Origin: Methylobacterium oryzae
GTDB taxonomy: Bacteria > Pseudomonadota > Alphaproteobacteria > Rhizobiales > Beijerinckiaceae
DNA length: 64,000 nt
Reading direction: 5' to 3'
NCBI RefSeq assembly: GCF_021398735.1
Contig: NZ_CP090349.1
Coordinates: 3,171,001-3,235,000 of the forward strand
Shown here: in pieces, positions 7,385 through 16,185 of the stretch
How positions within the stretch are numbered: the stretch's first letter is position 1
How the letters are laid out: each line of letters begins with the position of its first letter
Program-made: the position numbers and the translations under genes
Notes under the pieces: model-generated
What the model was told of the DNA's origin: nothing
The model's input: the letters and a program-made list of their open reading frames with translations, nothing else
Databases searched by the model: none

Positions 7385-8623
7385 ATGGACGCACGTCGCA
7401 GCGACAGCTTCAAGAGCGCCGACCCGGTCGCGGGTGCGCCGGTCACCGCCCCGACCACCGCGGCTGTCACGCCCCCGGTCTCCGCGCCGGTCCCGGCCAC
7501 CGTCTCCGCACCGGCGCCGCGCCGCCGCCGCGCGCGGATCGTGCTGCCCCTCCTCGGCCTGCTCGCGCTGGGCGGGGTCGGGACCTACGGCTGGCACTGG
7601 TGGAGTGTCGGGCGCTTCCTCGAGGTGACCGACGACGCCTATCTCCAGTCCGACAAGGTCACGGTGGCGCCGCGCATCGCCGGCACCGTCGCGGCGGTGC
7701 TGGTCGGCGACAACCAGCCGGTGAAGGCCGGGGACGTCATCGCCCGCCTGGACGACCGGTCCTACCGGGTCCAGCTCAGGCAGGCCGAGGCCGAGGTCGA
7801 GAAGGACCGGGCGCAGATCCTGGGCGTCGCCTCGGCGATCGTCCAGCAGCGGGCGCAGGTCGCCTCGTCGCGGGCCGACCTCGCCAACGCTGAGGCCGCC
7901 CTCACCTTCGCGCAGCAGGAATACACCCGCTACCAGAACCTGCTGCAGACCGGGTCCGGCACGGTGCAGCGCCAGCAGCAGGCGGAGTCCGACCTGCGCC
8001 AGCGCCACGCCGCCCGCGACAAGGCCGCCGCCTCCCTGGACGCCGCGCAGAAGCAGATCGACAGCCTGCAGGCGCTCGAGGCCAGCACCCGCGCGAGCCT
8101 GGAGGGCGCGCAGGCCAAGGTCGAGGGGGTGAGGCTCGACCTGAGCTACACCACCATCGTGGCGCCGATCGACGGCGTGGCCGGCGACCGGGCGCTGCGG
8201 ATCGGGCAGGTCGTCTCGGCCGGCACCGGGCTCCTGACCCTCGTGCCGATGGGCCGCGACATCTACCTCGTGGCGAACTTCAAGGAGACCCAGACCGGCC
8301 GCATGGTCGAGGGCCAGCGCGTCACCTTCACGGTCGACGCCTTCGGCGACCACGCGTTCCGGGGCCGGATCGAGAGCTTCTCCCCGGGCACCGGCTCGCA
8401 ATTCGCGCTGCTGCCGCCGGAGAACGCCACCGGCAACTTCACCAAGGTGGTGCAGCGCGTGCCGGTGCGCGTCGCCCTCGACCCGTCGGATCCGCTCATC
8501 GCCCGCCTGCGCCCGGGCCTGTCGGTGGAGGCCACGGTCCACACCCAGGATCCGGTCGAGCCGGTGCGGCCCGCCCGGCCGAGGCCCGCTCCGGCCCTCG
8601 TCAGCGAGGCCCTGCCCCGATGA
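7385..8623 (+). CDS. EmrA/HlyD-family membrane fusion protein
   Basis: This 412-residue protein is the periplasmic adaptor of a three-part efflux pump. An N-terminal cytoplasmic Ala/Pro-rich stretch precedes one membrane segment (residues 51-69). The lipoyl half-motif TVAPRIAGTVAAVLVGDNQPVKAGDVIARLDD follows at about 95-125, then a long coiled-coil hairpin (about 130-245), the second lipoyl half (VAPIDGVAGDRALRIGQVV) and a beta-barrel domain. The ribosome-binding site before ATG 7385 is weak. Its stop overlaps the start of the EmrB-like gene by four bases (ATGA), so the two are translationally coupled. An outer-membrane TolC-type partner is not adjacent. Confidence 0.88.
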   Translation: MDARRSDSFKSADPVAGAPVTAPTTAAVTPPVSAPVPATVSAPAPRRRRARIVLPLLGLLALGGVGTYGWHWWSVGRFLEVTDDAYLQSDKVTVAPRIAGTVAAVLVGDNQPVKAGDVIARLDDRSYRVQLRQAEAEVEKDRAQILGVASAIVQQRAQVASSRADLANAEAALTFAQQEYTRYQNLLQTGSGTVQRQQQAESDLRQRHAARDKAAASLDAAQKQIDSLQALEASTRASLEGAQAKVEGVRLDLSYTTIVAPIDGVAGDRALRIGQVVSAGTGLLTLVPMGRDIYLVANFKETQTGRMVEGQRVTFTVDAFGDHAFRGRIESFSPGTGSQFALLPPENATGNFTKVVQRVPVRVALDPSDPLIARLRPGLSVEATVHTQDPVEPVRPARPRPAPALVSEALPR

Positions 8624-10212
8624 GTCCGGCCCCGACGAGCCCCGTGCCGGCCGTGGCCGTGCCCGAGGCGAAGGCGAGCGCCCGGGACTGGCTCGCCGTG
8701 TTCGGCGCGATCCTCGGCGCCTTCACGGCGATCCTCGACATCCAGATCACCAACGCGTCGCTCGCCGACATCCAGGGGGCGCTCGGCGCCTCCACCGAGG
8801 AGGGCAGCTGGATCTCCACCGCCTACCTGATGGCCGAGATCATCGTGATCCCGCTCACCGGCTGGCTGTCCTCGGTGATCGGCCTGCGCCGCTACCTCGC
8901 GGTGAACACCATGCTGTTCACCGCCTTCTCGCTGGCCTGCGCGCTGTCGACGACCTTGGGCCAGATGATCCTGTTCCGGGCCGGCCAGGGTTTTACCGGC
9001 GGCGTGCTGATCCCCACCGCCATCGTGATCGTGCGCACCCGGCTCTCGAAGGCGCAGCAGCCCATCGGCATCGCGCTGTTCGGGCTGACCGCGACCTTCG
9101 CGCCCGCGATCGGCCCGACGGTCGGCGGCTGGCTCACCGACAACCTGTCGTGGCACTACATCTTCTACCTGAACCTGATCTTCGGACCCGTGGCGGCGGC
9201 GATCCAGCTCGGCGCCTTCGACAGCGTGCCGGCGCGCTGGGGCGAGCTGCTCAAGGGCGACTGGATCGGCATCGGCCTGATGGCGATCGGCCTGCCGGCC
9301 CTGACCTACGTGCTGGAGGAGGGCCAGCGCAAGGACTGGTTCGGCTCGCAGGTCATCGTGAACATGTCGCTGCTGGCGGCGGCCGGCATCGCCGGCTTCA
9401 TCGTCCGCGAGCTCACGACCGAGCGCCCGTTCATCAACCTGCGGGTCCTGGCCAACCGCTCGGTCGGCGGCGCCTGCGTGCTGATGACCGTGCTGGGCGC
9501 GGTCTCGTTCGGGTCGATCTACATCATCCCGGTCTACTGCGCGCAGATCCAGGGCTACAACGCCCAGCAGATCGGCTACGTGGTGATGTGGTCGGGCCTG
9601 CCGCAGCTCGTCCTCTTCCCGATGATGCCGCTGCTGATGCGGACCTTCGACGCCCGGGTGCTGGTGGTCACCGGCACGCTGTTCTTCATCGCGAGCTGCT
9701 GGATCAACGTCGGCCTGACCCACGATGTCGGCGCCGACCAGCTGATCCTGCCGCAGCTGATGCGGGCCGTCGGCCAGCCGCTCTTCACCATCCCGCTGTC
9801 ACAGCTCTCCACCGTCGGCCTCGCCCCGCGCGACACCGCGGACGCCTCCGCCCTGTCGAACATGATGCGCAACCTCGGCGGCTCGATCGGCATCGCCATG
9901 CTGTCGACGATGATCGACCGGCGGGAGCACTTCCACTTCTCGATGCTGGCCGAGGCGATTACCGTCAACGCCACCCGCACCCAGGACCGGCTCGCGGCGC
10001 TCGCCGCCGGGATGCACACCCGCATCGCCGACCCGCTGGCCGCCAAGGGCGTCGCGCTGGGCCAGCTCGCCGCCCAGGTCCGCCGCGAGGCCTACGTGAT
10101 GGCCTACGCGGACGGGTTCTGGCTGGTGGGCGTGAGCCTCGTGGCGAGCCTCGCCGTGGTGGCCATCCTCAAGAAGCCGCAGCACGCCGCTGGGCCCGTG
10201 GAGGCGCACTGA
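8620..10212 (+). CDS. EmrB/QacA-type (DHA2) multidrug efflux transporter
   Basis: This 530-residue MFS protein has about fourteen membrane segments, the DHA2 layout. Family motifs are visible: LDIQITNASLADIQGALG in helix 1 (motif D1-like), GLRRYLAVN after helix 2, FRAGQGFTGGVLIPTA in helix 4, and the antiporter motif C region GLTATFAPAIGPTVGGWL in helix 5. It should export hydrophobic drugs or fatty acids by proton antiport together with the EmrA-like adaptor encoded just upstream. The start overlaps the upstream stop. The following gene is convergent and begins 12 bases beyond the stop. Confidence 0.9.
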   Translation: MSPAPTSPVPAVAVPEAKASARDWLAVFGAILGAFTAILDIQITNASLADIQGALGASTEEGSWISTAYLMAEIIVIPLTGWLSSVIGLRRYLAVNTMLFTAFSLACALSTTLGQMILFRAGQGFTGGVLIPTAIVIVRTRLSKAQQPIGIALFGLTATFAPAIGPTVGGWLTDNLSWHYIFYLNLIFGPVAAAIQLGAFDSVPARWGELLKGDWIGIGLMAIGLPALTYVLEEGQRKDWFGSQVIVNMSLLAAAGIAGFIVRELTTERPFINLRVLANRSVGGACVLMTVLGAVSFGSIYIIPVYCAQIQGYNAQQIGYVVMWSGLPQLVLFPMMPLLMRTFDARVLVVTGTLFFIASCWINVGLTHDVGADQLILPQLMRAVGQPLFTIPLSQLSTVGLAPRDTADASALSNMMRNLGGSIGIAMLSTMIDRREHFHFSMLAEAITVNATRTQDRLAALAAGMHTRIADPLAAKGVALGQLAAQVRREAYVMAYADGFWLVGVSLVASLAVVAILKKPQHAAGPVEAH

Positions 10213-10224
10213 GCGGCCGGGGTC

Positions 10225-11265
10225 CTACCGCCCCGGCAGGTTGTGGACGATCGGGAAGAACGTGTCCTTCCAGTCCTTGGGCTCGGTCTTGATGGTCTTC
10301 ATCGCGTAGAAGTGCCGGGCCTGGAGCATGATGCCGTAGGGCGTGGTGGAGAAGTTCGTCCCGGGCTCCTTCATGATCTCGACCAGGGTCTCGGGGGGCG
10401 TCTTCTCGTTGGTGGCCGCGACGTAGTCCTTGGCGGCCTTCAGCGGATCCCGGGCGATCTCGGCATTGGCCTCGTCGATGGCGGCCACGATGGCGGCGGC
10501 GAGCTTCGGGTTGCGGTTGTACCAGCCGGTCCGGGCGTAGAAGATCGCGTTGCTCACCGGCTCGCCGACCATCTCGTAGGAGTTGAGCACCTTGTGGATC
10601 GCCGGGTCCTGCAGCTCGCGCTGCTGGAACGGCGGCAGCGAGAAGTGGCTGTTGACCTCGTTGTGCGGGCTCGCCAGCGCCGCCACGGCGTCGGGATGGC
10701 CGAGCTGGACGGTGAGCGGGTCGAGCTTGGTGGCGTTCTCGGGCCCGAACGCCTTCTTGGCGGCGATCTGCAGCAGCACAGCCTGGGACGAGACCTTCAC
10801 GGAGGGCAGGGCGATCTTGTCCTTGGACGAGAAGTCCTTGAGTTCCTTCACGTCCGGATTGCGGGTGAGCAGCATCATCGGCGTGGTGCCGACCCCGCAC
10901 AGGCCCTTCACGTCGCCCTTGGTGCGGTCGTTGAGCAGCAGCATGTTGGTCGAGCCGCTGTCGACGATGTCGATGTTGCCCGAGAGCAGCGCGTCGTTGC
11001 CGGCGGCGCCGCTCGTCAGGTTGACCCACTCCACCGTGACGTCCCCGAGGCCCGCGGCCTTGGCGTGCTTCTCGATCAGCTTGTGCTGCTCGGCCAGCAC
11101 CGCGGGCAGGTAGACGAAGCCCGGCTGCCGGCTGATCCGGACCTTGGCATCGTCGGCCCGGGCGGGGGTGGCGAGCGCCAGCCCGGCCAGCAGGAGGACC
11201 GATCCCGCCCGCAGGAGCCGACGCCGGCCCGGCAGCAGCGAGCCCGTCCGAGACGTACGCACCAT
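10225..11265 (-). CDS. ABC substrate-binding protein, sulfonate/nitrate/taurine type
   Basis: This 346-residue protein has a signal peptide (residues 1-37: Arg-rich start, hydrophobic LLLAGLALATPARA, cleavage before DDAKV) and the SsuA/TauA/NMT1-like binding fold, with motifs ISRQPGFVYLPAVLAEQ near the mature N-terminus and SGNIDIVDSGSTN. It should bind a small organic ligand in the periplasm. The ATG at 11265 follows GGGAGA at good spacing. No permease or ATPase gene is beside it, so its transporter partner is elsewhere or it serves another purpose. It is divergent from a chemoreceptor with a 176-base shared upstream region, which leaves open a role in presenting ligand to that receptor. Confidence 0.87.
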   Translation of the reverse strand: MVRTSRTGSLLPGRRRLLRAGSVLLLAGLALATPARADDAKVRISRQPGFVYLPAVLAEQHKLIEKHAKAAGLGDVTVEWVNLTSGAAGNDALLSGNIDIVDSGSTNMLLLNDRTKGDVKGLCGVGTTPMMLLTRNPDVKELKDFSSKDKIALPSVKVSSQAVLLQIAAKKAFGPENATKLDPLTVQLGHPDAVAALASPHNEVNSHFSLPPFQQRELQDPAIHKVLNSYEMVGEPVSNAIFYARTGWYNRNPKLAAAIVAAIDEANAEIARDPLKAAKDYVAATNEKTPPETLVEIMKEPGTNFSTTPYGIMLQARHFYAMKTIKTEPKDWKDTFFPIVHNLPGR

Positions 11266-11441
11266 GACGCTTCTCCCTGTGGCCCGGCGCGATCCTGAGC
11301 GGCGCCGGGCTTTCGTTGGACGGGGAGTGGACAGGCTCGGGCCGGCGCGCGCAAGGCCGTCTTCACGCTCCGCTAACGCAGAAGCTGCAAAATATCGCAG
11401 GTTGAAATCATCTTCTTGCAATCATCATCGCGGGGGCGTGG

Positions 11442-13118
11442 GTGAAGATCGGGCTCGGAGCGAAGCTCCACACCATCACAGCCACCGCGCTGGTCGGCAT
11501 CGTCGCGGTCTCGGGCATCGGGCTCGTCAGCCTGAAATCCCAGGTCGAGCAGGACCGGATGGCCAAGACGCGGAACCTCACGGACGTCGCCTACGGGGTC
11601 GCGGCCTATTTCGAGGGCGAGGAGCGGGCCGGGCGCCTGTCCCGGGCGGACGCGCAAGGCGCCGCGATCCGGGCCCTCAAGGCCCTGCGCTACGACGACA
11701 AGGAGTACTTCTGGGTCAACGACATGCAGCCCCGCATGGTCGCCCACCCGATCAAGCCCGAACTGGAGGGCAAGGATCTCGCCGCCGTGCAGGATCCCAC
11801 CGGCAAGCGCCTGTTCGTCGACTTCGTCGAGACGGTGAAGCGGCAGGGGCAGGGCTTCGTCGACTATTACTGGCCGAAGCCCGGCGCCGACGCCCCCGTG
11901 CCGAAGCTCTCCTACGTGCGCGGCTTCGCCCCCTGGGGCTGGGTGATCGGCACCGGCATCTACGCCGACGACACCGCGGCGATCCTGCGGGACGCGGCCT
12001 GGAAGGCGGCGGCCGGCATGCTCGTGGTGGTGGCGCTGATCGGCCTGCTCGCGGCGCTGATCGGCCGGCGGCTGACGCGGCCGCTGCGCGCGCTGAACGG
12101 CGCCATGCACCGCCTCGCGGCCGGCGAGACCGCCGTGCCGGTGCCGGCACGGGAGCGCCGGGACGAGATCGGCGCCATGGCGGGCGCCGTGCAGGTGTTC
12201 AAGGACGCGCTGATCGCCAAGGCCGAGACCGACGCCCGCGCCGCCGCCAGCGCCGACGGGGATGCCCGGCGGGCCGCCGCCCTCGACCGGCTGACCCGGT
12301 CCTTCGAGACCCGGGCCGGGACCCTGAGCCGCGGCCTCGCGACGGCGGCCGCCGACCTCGAGGCGACGGCGCGGACGCTGACCGTCACGGCCGCCCACAC
12401 CACCGAGCGCACCGGCGCGGTGGCTGCGCAGGCGGCCGGCACCTCCGCCGACGTCCAGACCGCCGCGGCGGCCACCGAGGAGATGTCGGCCTCGGTCCAG
12501 GAGATCGCCGGGCAGGTGAACCGCGCCTCGGAGATCGCCGGGCAGGCCGCGATCAGCACCCGCCAGGGCGAGGCGACCGTGCGGGCGCTCGCCGCCGGCA
12601 CCGAGAAGATCGGCGACGTGGTCGGCCTGATCGCCTCGATCGCCGGCCAGACCAACCTGCTGGCGCTCAACGCCACGATCGAGGCGGCCCGCGCGGGCGC
12701 GGCCGGGCGCGGCTTCGCGGTCGTCGCCTCCGAGGTGAAGGCGCTGGCCGAGCAGACCGCCAAGGCGACCGAGGAGATCTCCGGCCAGATCGGCCGGATC
12801 CAGGGCGAGACCCGGGACGCGGTCGCGGCGATCGGCGCGGTCGGCCGGACCATCGAGGAGATGCGCGGCATCGCGGTCGGGGTCGCGGCCGCCATGGAGG
12901 AGCAGAACGCCGCCATCCAGGAGATCGTCCGCGGCGTGGCGAGCGCCGCCACCGGGGCGCAGGGCGTGTCCGAGAACGTCGTCGACCTGCGCCGCGGCGC
13001 CGACGAGACCGGCAGCGCCTCCGAGCAGGTGCTGGCGGCCGCACGCGACCTCACCCGCGGCTCGGACGAGCTCGACCACGCCGTGAAGGCCTTCCTGGCG
13101 GAGGTCCAGGCTGCCTGA
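11442..13118 (+). CDS. Methyl-accepting chemotaxis protein with single Cache domain
   Basis: This 558-residue receptor has a membrane segment at 10-32, a periplasmic single Cache domain (about 35-185, with the typical [17 protein letters not shown]), a second membrane segment at about 190-212, a HAMP domain and a long cytoplasmic signalling coiled coil. The hairpin tip carries [23 protein letters not shown] and [16 protein letters not shown]. The start codon is GTG 11442. Single-Cache receptors often sense small carboxylates. No CheR-docking pentapeptide is seen at the C-terminus, and no che genes are nearby. It ends against the convergent TetR gene at 13177. Confidence 0.9.
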   Translation: MKIGLGAKLHTITATALVGIVAVSGIGLVSLKSQVEQDRMAKTRNLTDVAYGVAAYFEGEERAGRLSRADAQGAAIRALKALRYDDKEYFWVNDMQPRMVAHPIKPELEGKDLAAVQDPTGKRLFVDFVETVKRQGQGFVDYYWPKPGADAPVPKLSYVRGFAPWGWVIGTGIYADDTAAILRDAAWKAAAGMLVVVALIGLLAALIGRRLTRPLRALNGAMHRLAAGETAVPVPARERRDEIGAMAGAVQVFKDALIAKAETDARAAASADGDARRAAALDRLTRSFETRAGTLSRGLATAAADLEATARTLTVTAAHTTERTGAVAAQAAGTSADVQTAAAATEEMSASVQEIAGQVNRASEIAGQAAISTRQGEATVRALAAGTEKIGDVVGLIASIAGQTNLLALNATIEAARAGAAGRGFAVVASEVKALAEQTAKATEEISGQIGRIQGETRDAVAAIGAVGRTIEEMRGIAVGVAAAMEEQNAAIQEIVRGVASAATGAQGVSENVVDLRRGADETGSASEQVLAAARDLTRGSDELDHAVKAFLAEVQAA

Positions 13119-13176
13119 GGGCGCGGCCTGAGGGTGGCCTGAGGGGCGGGGCCCCCGCGGGCGGGCAGGGCGGCGC

Positions 13177-13803
13177 TCAGCCCGCGGAGAAGCCCCGGAC
13201 CGCGGCCCGCACCAGCGCGTCGATCATCGGCCGCACGTCGCTGACCCCGAGGGGACCCAGGCTGCCGAGATCGGCGAGATAGGTCATGCCGTGGACGCTG
13301 GACCACAGCGCCCGCGCCATCACGGGGATCGCCGCCTCGCCGAGGCGGCCACCGTCGCGCAGCACCCCCTCCAGGATCCCGAACAGGGCCGCGATGTCGG
13401 CCTGCACCGAGTCCGGCGCCGCCACCGTGCGCCGCTCGAAGATCGCCGCCCAGGCGGCGTGGTGCTCGGCCGCGAAGGCGAGATACGCGTCGGCCAGGCA
13501 CAGGAGCCGCGCCTCCGTCTCCCGCGACGGACAGGCCGCCAGCGCCCCCGCGAGGGTGTCCCGGAGCCGGCGCATGGTGACGGCGTTCGCCTCCAGGCGC
13601 AGCACTTCCAGGCTGTCGAACTGCGTGTAGACCGAGCCGACCGCCGTGCCGGCCCGCTCCGCGACGCCGCGGGCGGTCAGCGCCGCCGCGCCGCCGGCGT
13701 TCAGGATCGCCACCGCGGCCGCGATCAGGGCCTGGCGATCGGCCGCCCGATCGCCGGGCTCCTTCCGCGGCCGCCCCCTCACTTTTTTATGAACCTCGTT
13801 CAT
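13177..13803 (-). CDS. TetR-family repressor of the pspA-yiaA unit
   Basis: This 208-residue protein carries a TetR helix-turn-helix (about residues 28-65: ALTARGVAERAGTAVGSVYTQFDSLEVL) and a C-terminal domain of the type in which HGMTYLADLGSLG is found. I choose ATG 13803, preceded by AAGGGA, over an upstream TTG at 13860. The first five codons themselves form one of two matching operator palindromes, so binding would block translation-start DNA and the divergent promoter together. It is divergent from a PspA-like gene, 105 bases away, and probably represses that unit and itself. Confidence 0.85.
   Translation of the reverse strand: MNEVHKKVRGRPRKEPGDRAADRQALIAAAVAILNAGGAAALTARGVAERAGTAVGSVYTQFDSLEVLRLEANAVTMRRLRDTLAGALAACPSRETEARLLCLADAYLAFAAEHHAAWAAIFERRTVAAPDSVQADIAALFGILEGVLRDGGRLGEAAIPVMARALWSSVHGMTYLADLGSLGPLGVSDVRPMIDALVRAAVRGFSAG
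13789..13803. promoter_or_regulatory. Operator 1: ATGAAC-CTC-GTTCAT
   Basis: This is a perfect six-base inverted repeat around a three-base centre. It covers the start codon and the next four codons of the tetR gene. The same dyad recurs at 13846. Confidence 0.7.
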
Positions 13804-13845
13804 TTTATCCCTTGCGGCCCGGCACGTCCCGTGTTTACTTGTTTC

Positions 13846-13860
13846 ATGAACGACGTTCAA
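13846..13860. promoter_or_regulatory. Operator 2: ATGAAC-GAC-GTTCAA
   Basis: This second copy of the tetR-proximal dyad has five matching base pairs per arm and the same three-base centre. The two centres are 57 bases apart and bracket the region where divergent promoters for tetR and pspA should lie. Confidence 0.7.
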
Positions 13861-13908
13861 TCAAATCCGGACGCGGTCCGGCCCGTCGTTCCCGCGAGGT
13901 GAACCGTG

Positions 13909-14583
13909 ATGAGGACCCTCTCCTTCCTGATGCGCGGCGTGATCGCCGACAACGCCCAGGCGATCCACGACGCCCATGCCGTGACGATCCTGCGCCAGCA
14001 GATCCGGGACGCCGCCGGCGCCCTGGCGACCGCCCGGCGGGAACTCGCCGTCGCCATGGCCTACCACGCCGCCGAGGCGCGCGCCCTCGATGCCATCGGC
14101 ACCCGCATCGACACCCTGTCTGACGGGGCGCGGCGGGCGCTCAGCGACGGGCGCGAGGATCTCGGGACCGAGGCGGCGATCCACATCGCCGCCCTGGAGG
14201 ACGAGCGGGCCGACCGCCGGGCCGCCGCCGAGCGCTTCGCCGCGGAGGTCGAGCGGCTGAAGGGCCTGGTCGCGCAGGGCGGCGAGCGCCTGCGGGACCT
14301 CGACCGCGGGCTCCAGACCGCCCGCACCACCGAGGCGCTGCGGCGGGCCGGACTGGAGGGCCGCCGGGTCACGACCCTGTCGGCGGGGGCGCTCGGGGAG
14401 GCCGAGCGGACGCTGGCGCGCCTGCGCGAGCGGCAGGCGGCCGAGGCGGACGTCGCCGCCGCGCTGACCGCGCTCGAGGCCGAGGCCGCGGGCGGAATCG
14501 AGGCCGACCTCGAGGCGGCGGGCTACGGCCGCCCCCGCACCGACCCGCGGGCCGTGCTCGACCGCCTCAGGGCCGGCGCCTGA
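13909..14583 (+). CDS. PspA/IM30-family envelope-stress protein
   Basis: This 224-residue protein is almost entirely helical and rich in Ala, Arg, Glu and Leu, with long heptad stretches, no signal peptide and no membrane segment. The N-terminus (MRTLSFLMRGVIADNAQAI) resembles the amphipathic helix by which PspA/IM30 proteins bind membranes. ATG 13909 is six bases after GAGGTGA; the adjacent GTG at 13906 is a poorer choice. PspA-like proteins assemble on damaged inner membrane and help maintain it. Control by a TetR protein instead of the PspF/sigma-54 system is the unusual part. A YiaA-like membrane protein follows 48 bases later, probably in one transcript. Confidence 0.8.
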   Translation: MRTLSFLMRGVIADNAQAIHDAHAVTILRQQIRDAAGALATARRELAVAMAYHAAEARALDAIGTRIDTLSDGARRALSDGREDLGTEAAIHIAALEDERADRRAAAERFAAEVERLKGLVAQGGERLRDLDRGLQTARTTEALRRAGLEGRRVTTLSAGALGEAERTLARLRERQAAEADVAAALTALEAEAAGGIEADLEAAGYGRPRTDPRAVLDRLRAGA

Positions 14584-14631
14584 CCGGCGCCGCACCGCTT
14601 CCCCTTCGATCCTTCCTCAGGAGACCGCACC

Positions 14632-14907
14632 ATGACACCGCAGATGCCCCATACCGGCGCCTGGAAGACCTTCACGCTGGTCAGCTTCGCCGTCGCCGCC
14701 GCCATGCTGACATTCGGCATCTTCTTCCTGCCCGCCGACATCTGGATCAAGGGCTACCTCGCTATGGCGTCGCTGTTCCTCACGGGCACGACCTTCACCC
14801 TGGCCAAGACCCTGCGCGACGAGCACGAGGCGAAGCGGCTGATCAACAAGATCGAGGACGCCGCCACGGAGCGCGTCCTGCGCGAGGTGGTGCCGGGCCG
14901 GCTCTGA
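14632..14907 (+). CDS. YiaA/YiaB-type two-helix inner-membrane protein
   Basis: This 91-residue protein has two hydrophobic segments (about residues 13-33 and 42-61) separated by PADIWIKGY, followed by a charged helical tail (RDEHEAKRLINKIEDA). That is the yiaA/B two-helix domain. The start has AGGAG eight bases upstream. Its biochemical function is unknown. Placement after a PspA-like gene and a shared TetR switch suggest a part in the same membrane-stress response, perhaps as the membrane anchor for the peripheral PspA protein. Confidence 0.8.
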   Translation: MTPQMPHTGAWKTFTLVSFAVAAAMLTFGIFFLPADIWIKGYLAMASLFLTGTTFTLAKTLRDEHEAKRLINKIEDAATERVLREVVPGRL

Positions 14908-14924
14908 GGCCCGGCAGGCCCGCG

Positions 14925-14958
14925 CCCCGACCCGGGCGGCGCGCGTCCGGGGTCGGGG
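14925..14958. terminator. Hairpin terminator after yiaA-like gene
   Basis: Arms CCCCGACCC (14925-14933) and GGGTCGGGG (14950-14958) pair perfectly around a 16-base GC loop. The hairpin lies between convergent stops at 14907 and 14998, so it may act in both directions. Confidence 0.6.
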
Positions 14959-14997
14959 AGGCGGCGCGCGGCGGAGCGCGGCACCTCCCCGGATCGC

Positions 14998-15867
14998 TCA
15001 CGCCGCGGCGTCCAGGAACCCGGCCACGACCCGGGCGAATTCCGGGGTCCGCAGGTAGCCGTAGGATTTGTGCCGGTTCTCGGCGCCGTCCGGCCTCCGG
15101 TAGGCGTTGATCACCGGTACGTCCCGCACCCGCACCCCGGCGGCGTTCGGCGTGTAGAGGGCCGCGAGGTCGTCGCCCACCGTAGCGATGTCCTGGCGGT
15201 CCATCAGGTTGGTCCAGGCAGCGAGCGCCGCAGGCACCCGGAGATCGCCGTGCTCGTCGGCGAGCTTCAGCTTCAATTCGGCGAGCCCGAGGGGCGCGCC
15301 GAGGGTGACGAGGTCGCAGCGGGGCATCGGCGTCCCGTCCGCCTCGGCGGCGCGCAGCACGTCGTAGGCGATCAGGCCGCCCATCGAGTGCGCGGCGATC
15401 AGCACGGTGTCGGATGCGGCCGCCGCCAGGGCATCGCGCAGGCGCGCCCGCGCCGCCGCCCGGAAGTCCGCGTCCTCGTAGTAGCCCCAGAGGTCGTCGA
15501 GGCGGTATTCCAGGATCAGGTCGTCCACCGGCGTCAGCCCGGCGGCCTCCTGCAGGTGCGACAGGCCGCGGTAGATCCGGTCGGTGAGGGTCGGCTCGGC
15601 GCGCTCCGGCTCCCCCGCCGGGGAGGGGAACGGCCCGAGGCCGTGATCGGGGCGGTAGGGCTCGCGGTTGCGGTCGCCCGCGAGCGGCTGCGGGTAGCGC
15701 AGGTCGGCCCAGTAGACGAAGGTGAAGGGCAGGTCGGGCTCCGCGACCCGGAGCCCGAGATTGCGGTCGAGCCCCTCGCGGATCGCGGCGCGCCACCAGG
15801 CGGCCTTCTCGTCCCGGGGCGGCTTGTTGGCGAGCCCGTGGATGCCGATGATGTGCGCCCGACCCAG
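14998..15867 (-). CDS. Alpha/beta hydrolase with a probable CTG start codon
   Basis: The product is a serine hydrolase of the alpha/beta fold. The nucleophile elbow AHSMGGLIAYD and the N-terminal strand and oxyanion region RAHIIGIHGLANKPP are both present. A coherent, GC3-biased frame runs from 15867, but this frame has no ATG, GTG or TTG before the GTG at 15528, which would delete the first 113 residues including the oxyanion-hole strand. CTG at 15867 has GGGAG upstream at six-base spacing and begins exactly where similarity begins, so I take it as the start (289 residues). A sequencing error or frameshift near 15870 is the alternative, because a TTG at 15905 opens another frame. Substrate is unknown; a lipase/esterase is likely. 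Confidence 0.7.
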   Translation of the reverse strand: MGRAHIIGIHGLANKPPRDEKAAWWRAAIREGLDRNLGLRVAEPDLPFTFVYWADLRYPQPLAGDRNREPYRPDHGLGPFPSPAGEPERAEPTLTDRIYRGLSHLQEAAGLTPVDDLILEYRLDDLWGYYEDADFRAAARARLRDALAAAASDTVLIAAHSMGGLIAYDVLRAAEADGTPMPRCDLVTLGAPLGLAELKLKLADEHGDLRVPAALAAWTNLMDRQDIATVGDDLAALYTPNAAGVRVRDVPVINAYRRPDGAENRHKSYGYLRTPEFARVVAGFLDAAA

Positions 15868-15977
15868 TGTCCGCTCCCAGACCGACGAGAGTGCCGGTCG
15901 GGCAAGATAGGGCCGCCCCGCGCGGACGGAACTGCGGCTTAGTTTCCGCGCGGCCCGCCGTCACGCCGCTGCCCTCC

Positions 15978-16042
15978 GCCGTCACCTGGCCGTCACCTGG
16001 CCGTCACCTGGCCGTCACCTCGCCGTCACCTCGCCGTCACAC
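15978..16042. repeat. Tandem 11-base repeat, about 5.9 copies
   Basis: The unit GCCGTCACCTG recurs at 15978, 15989, 16000, 16011, 16022 and 16033, with drift of the last base from G to C in later copies and a truncated sixth copy. It sits in the divergent region between the hydrolase and treZ genes. The 11-base period roughly matches one helical turn, so every copy presents the same DNA face. Confidence 0.9.
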
Positions 16043-16185
16043 CCGCCGATACCCCATTGCCACGCGGCCGCTCCGCCATAGCTGCGCTGCGGGAACCGGA
16101 TCGGGCCCGGGGCCTTCTCCCACGACAGATGATCCTGCCGCGCTTGCGTCCCGGTCGCGCGGCCAATGACGAGGACGGTGGCCCG

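Noticed and set aside
13177..13860. Longer tetR start at TTG 13860
   Set aside because: It would translate both operator dyads, lacks a ribosome-binding site and adds residues not typical of TetR proteins; ATG 13803 with AAGGGA is better.
15534..15905. Separate 123-codon minus-strand gene overlapping the hydrolase 5' part
   Set aside because: Its translation is Ser/Arg/Pro-rich shadow sequence, while the alternative frame encodes the conserved hydrolase N-terminus.
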